From the NCBI RefSeq assembly GCF_958295425.1, contig NC_081142.1, positions 27,174,822-27,238,821 on the forward strand: DNA of 64,000 bases, in the 5' to 3' direction. The DNA comes from Solea solea. Lineage: Eukaryota; Chordata; Actinopteri; Pleuronectiformes; Soleidae. The position numbers and the translations under genes are program-made. Positions within the stretch are counted from its first letter, which is position 1, and every line of letters starts with the position of its first letter. Positions 60,453 through 64,000 of this stretch are shown here, one piece after another. Under the pieces are notes generated by a model. The model was given only the letters and a program-made list of their open reading frames with translations. It did no database searches and was not told where the DNA came from.

Positions 60453-63026
60453 GATTTTATTAGGTTAGTATAACTAGCTGAGAGAACTTTATTCTAACAG
60501 TCACTCAGCCAATCTTACATAGCATCACTTCTATCAACGTGAATTTCAAAAATAAGAGCCACTCATTTCCACTCTTTACTACTTCCTGTATTAACCTTTA
60601 GTCATAACGCTTGAAAATAAAAATCGCTTACAGTCATTAAACTTATAAAATTAAATACATGTTTATATGTTAGCTTCCATTTTAGTACTCATTTCACAAA
60701 CTGTCGTAAGATGACCCTGAAGTGAACGTCCCTGCAAAGCTCCACCTCTTTGTGTATTTTCCTGGGCTCATTCTCTGGCCCTCTTTTAAGCTGTTTTTTT
60801 GTTTCTGTGCAGTTAAGACAGTTGTTGTCAATGCTGAAATAGTTCAGCCAATAGGAGGTGGCCATAGATACTAAATCTAAATGAATATTTTAGTCGATGT
60901 TTATTTTCTAAGCCAAATCCAGGATGTACATCTAAGAAGAAGAAGAAAACAAAAGCTCCTGATTTAAAAGGCATGGTCATGTTTTTCTGATGTTATTGTC
61001 CTCTGTGATCACTGATGCTGCATGTGTTGAAACCTGCATGTAGTGGATGTTCACATTGCGAAGGTCACAACTGGCTCTGGGCTCGGCAAGCAGGTTAAGA
61101 AATGATGACACCGGATGGACACTCAAATTTTCAAACCGATTCTCACTGAATCTCCTGGCTTTGATTTTCTCCTCCTCAGACGGCTGGAATGAAAAGGACA
61201 GTTATACATATTTCAGGGCCCGAGGATCCACAAAGGGTCTTAGGAATAAAGAGGCACAAACCTTTGAACTAAACAAAGGTCCATCACCCATATTTCATAT
61301 CAGATGTGCTGTGTAGCCCTTGTAAAGATGTGGATGTGGGAGCAGAGGGGAGAGCAACCAGCATGCTCTTGCAGACAGGTTGTCTGAGTGTTGTCTGCAT
61401 GTCCCATGACCCCCATCCCATCTCATCTCTGACCCAGGTCCTTCAGAAAGTCTCCACAGTGTTTCCTGCATGTGTGGGTTTCTTTGAATCAGACCAAACA
61501 GCTAGTATCTGTTGCATTAAGTTGATGAAAGTGCTCTGGCACACACGGGCACTTGTGCTCTTAAAAACGCGAGATGAAAGAGCGGCACAACGGCAGCGGT
61601 GGCTCCTCTCTCCTGGTTCTCAGAGAGAAGGCACTTTTACTCTCAGCAGAGGTCAACAAAAGACCAAATAATACCAGAGTGAAAGCAATCCAAAGCTATT
61701 TTGCCAAATGATCCCTAATTTGGCCCTTTCTTCTTTATACATACGCAGCAGTCGTATGATTTTGTTTTCGACTTCCTTCCTTTAAAAGCTTCCACTGAAA
61801 GTGGACTACTTGAAAGAAGTGACCATTACCTAAAGTACAATTGAGAATAACCTTAAAAAAAAACAACAAATTGAATTACATCTACCAAAATGCAGCGTCT
61901 CAGTAAATTGCATTTATGAAATAATGAAGAAAATGACTGTATGCAAAGGCAGCAGATGACACATGATTACAAAAACAACTCTTGTATTTGTATTTATGAA
62001 AAGAACCGAGCATTAAAAAAACAGAACGTGATCAAGATCTGACAGCACTTCGGTTTCATTTATCCGTGCTCAGCTGTAATTTATTCAAAATAATTACGAT
62101 GCCAGATGCCGTCCCCCCTTTAACCATCAAAACAAAACTACAAGCTCTGTCCCTCCCATGCAGCTGAGGAGATGTCACATGAGCCAAACTTTGCTTTTTC
62201 ATTTCAGGTACATGCCATATTCCACTTTGGGAAGACAGACAGTGACAGTGTTGTTCTAGTAACAGGGTGGGGTGGGGTTGGGGGGGGCAAAAGCTTTTTG
62301 CTGCTAAGGAGCTGTTCCAGAGATGAGAATGGAGAAAAAAAACAAAAAAAAAGCAAGGTGATCAGTGCTGTTGTGAATTTTGATAACATGTTTCTCATGT
62401 CTGAGACAAATGATGGAAATTCTTAAGGAGTGGGTCTGCATTGTGCCAAAGATGCTCCAAATTAGCCTTCAAGAACGACTCTCAGTGTGCATACGGAGGC
62501 CGCGCCAGTAAATAAAGGGCCGGCATAAATTACCTTTGGATGTCAATCGCGATAGCGCGCCCTCTTTTCTTTTTGTTATCATGTTGCCGATTCGTCTCGC
62601 TGGCGGATGACATGAAATGAAAGTCTCCCTTTTCTGCCTCGCGTTCTCTTCCTCTAGCACCACCAACGTACTCAACAGAAGCGCTTTGTGACACTTGAAA
62701 ACGTTCCGGGTTTGAAGGAACCACAGCTGGGCCCCGGCTGATTGGCTCGCCGCGCACAGACTGCCACTAAACTTTCGCTGCTCGAGGAGTTGTCTGTGCC
62801 GGGACAGGTGGTGTTTATGCAGATGAATGAACACATTACTGTGTGCTCTTCCTTTTGGTTTAAACATTAGTGTTTCAAATGTGACAAATCAGATGTTCAT
62901 CTCCTGCTAAATGCGGCTGCATTGTGTTTGTGTGTGAGTAGCTCGGAGACCTTTTCTACGTCAATTCCTGTAGGTGTTGATGTGCACGTCTATAAAGTGT
63001 GGACATCATATACAGCCTCTCAGACT
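60453..63026. other. Non-coding stretch with a candidate conserved block
   Basis: No gene is supported. At about 62020-62120, GTGCTCAGCTGTAATTTATT followed by CAAAATAATTACGATGCC contains a GTAATT/AATTAC inverted pair and may be conserved. The G-quadruplex motif at 62265-62287 is listed separately. The 132-codon minus frame at 62469-62867 has no domain. Confidence 0.45.
62265..62287 (+). other. Strong G-quadruplex motif
   Basis: G3-T-G4-T-G4-TT-G8: four runs with loops of one, one and two bases. Short loops of this kind are known to favour very stable parallel quadruplexes. Confidence 0.85.
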
Positions 63027-63028
63027 AC

Positions 63029-63089
<61 letters not shown>

Positions 63090-63090
63090 T
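63027..63090 (+). repeat. Compound (TA)n-(GA)n-(GATA)n microsatellite
   Basis: Three simple motifs follow one another without a gap. Confidence 0.97.
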
Positions 63091-63714
63091 GTTATTTTTT
63101 GAACATCTTCATCCAGACTTGACTTTATTTTCCACATGTACCTGAAATCCTATTGTAACAGAAACTGGAGGCTGGAAATGTATTTTTCATACAACAGCTG
63201 AGCTGAGACTTTGCTGCCAGATCTTAAAAATGGGCATTGTGAACACGCTGCAATTATCTCCCCATTATCGCACATATGTTCCGTTATAATTGGACCTCTG
63301 CTCTTGTCAGTTCAGTGAAGTGGATCACTGACGGCGACTAGCTCGCTGCTAATGATATTACACTTTCTATATGTGGTGAAAGGGGAAAAAAAGAAACCTA
63401 AAGGTTGCATGATTAGAGACATTATTTCTGTCTGCGCGGGTTCTAAAAGTCATGACAATTATCTTCTTTAGGGCAAAAATTGTTGATGATTTTATTATCA
63501 TTTTCTGAAACATTTATCAGTTAATTCTACTTAAAAGCCGAAATTGTCCAATTTTAAACTGGTATTTAAAATGACAGTTTGGCTTTTTTGGGAGTGACAC
63601 AAAAATATTTATAAACAGAAACCTGAATATTTTTAAAGCCTTTCAGCGATTCATCTTTGAATAATCACATATTTAGTCATACAAAATTTTAAAAAACCCT
63701 TATGTTCTTCCTTT
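63091..63714. other. Non-coding stretch, no gene found
   Basis: The stretch at about 63260-63380 (GTTCCGTTATAATTGGACC, CGCTGCTAATGATATTACAC) is complex and may be regulatory. No gene. Confidence 0.45.
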
Positions 63715-63759
63715 CTTTCACATACAACAACTGTATTATAGTGTTTTTGTATGTGAAAG
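63715..63759. other. 13-bp inverted repeat, 19-base spacer
   Basis: CTTTCACATACAA at 63715-63727 is perfectly complementary to 63747-63759. It lies about 55 bp before the LINE fragment. Confidence 0.85.
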
Positions 63760-63804
63760 ACTTATTCTCTTTGAAGATACACGTCAGCCAGCATCTTGAC
63801 CTGT

Positions 63805-64000
63805 CAATATCATCTTATATGCAGATGACACTGCAATATTCTAGGTAATATTTAGGTGTATGCATAAAAAATGATTCTTATCTTATCAAAACATGCATTA
63901 GTACAAAATCCAAACAATATTACTGTCATAAATGAAGAAAAACTGGGTAAAATCTTAGGTTTTACACCAACTGTGGATCACAATTTGTGCAAAGTTCTCT
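63805..64000 (+). pseudogene. LINE reverse-transcriptase fragment, runs to the window edge
   Basis: The plus frame near 63806-63844 reads NIILYADDTAIF and then hits a stop. YADD is the catalytic box of LINE reverse transcriptases, and LYADDTAIF is a typical context. Further on, GAAAAACTGGGTAAAATCTT may correspond to the region after the catalytic box, but I cannot align it well. Only a decayed fragment is visible. Clade unresolved. Confidence 0.6.

Noticed and set aside
62469..62867. 132-codon minus-strand frame overlapping a 75-codon frame
   Set aside because: Basic, Ser-rich composition with no family resemblance. The DNA looks more like regulatory sequence.
1..64000. Bacterial or phage gene cluster or defence system
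   Set aside because: There are no long frames, ribosome-binding sites or operon spacing. Repeat content is that of a teleost genome.

Overview
The window looks like intergenic or intronic DNA from a ray-finned fish, most likely a percomorph teleost. The evidence is AT-rich sequence, many CA, TA, TCTA, TAGAA and GATA microsatellites, and decayed copies of repeats I recognise from teleost genomes: tRNA-headed SINEs, L2-like LINE pieces, a LINE/SINE tail ending in AATGAATG units, TTAA-flanked MITEs, and MITEs with GGTACC-type ends. Family names are recognition from memory, not database matches.

I find no protein-coding gene, rRNA, tRNA gene, CRISPR array or operon that I can defend. Every open frame is short. 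None shows a recognisable domain apart from LINE reverse-transcriptase debris. Two minus-strand frames, at about 13.9-15.0 kb and 36.2-37.1 kb, look protein-like enough to list as unresolved.

Layout. 0-9 kb: mostly single-copy sequence with one SINE tail, one LINE tail and a 26-bp minisatellite. 9-13 kb: simple repeats between AT-rich, homeodomain-site-rich blocks. 13.9-15 kb: a minus-strand open reading split by a TTAA MITE. 15-28 kb: mostly single-copy, with candidate conserved non-coding blocks and several microsatellites. 28.2-29.5 kb: a decayed tandem duplication carrying a palindromic MITE. 29.5-45.4 kb: mostly single-copy, with one LINE tail, a perfect 17-bp hairpin and a paired repeat carrying CTCF-like cores. 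45.4-47.3 kb: a transposon-rich island (LINE tail, GGTACC-type MITE, a complete TTAA MITE of about 633 bp, and an L2-like RT fragment split by foreign DNA). 48-61 kb: more MITEs, an L2 3' end, a LINE tail interrupted by a MITE, and a SINE head. 61-64 kb: candidate regulatory sequence, a strong G-quadruplex motif, microsatellites and a terminal LINE RT fragment.

The blocks rich in TAATTA-type sites (for example 10.0-10.9, 18.1-18.5, 37.9-38.2, 52.4-52.7 and 54.0-54.7 kb) suggest a regulatory gene desert beside a developmental gene. I cannot name that gene, and conservation has not been tested. No new multi-gene system is visible. The most checkable oddities are the 17-bp hairpin at 40572-40610, the tandem array at 28.2-29.5 kb, the MITE-split reading frame at 14.5 kb, the palindrome at 54241-54284 and the nested transposons.
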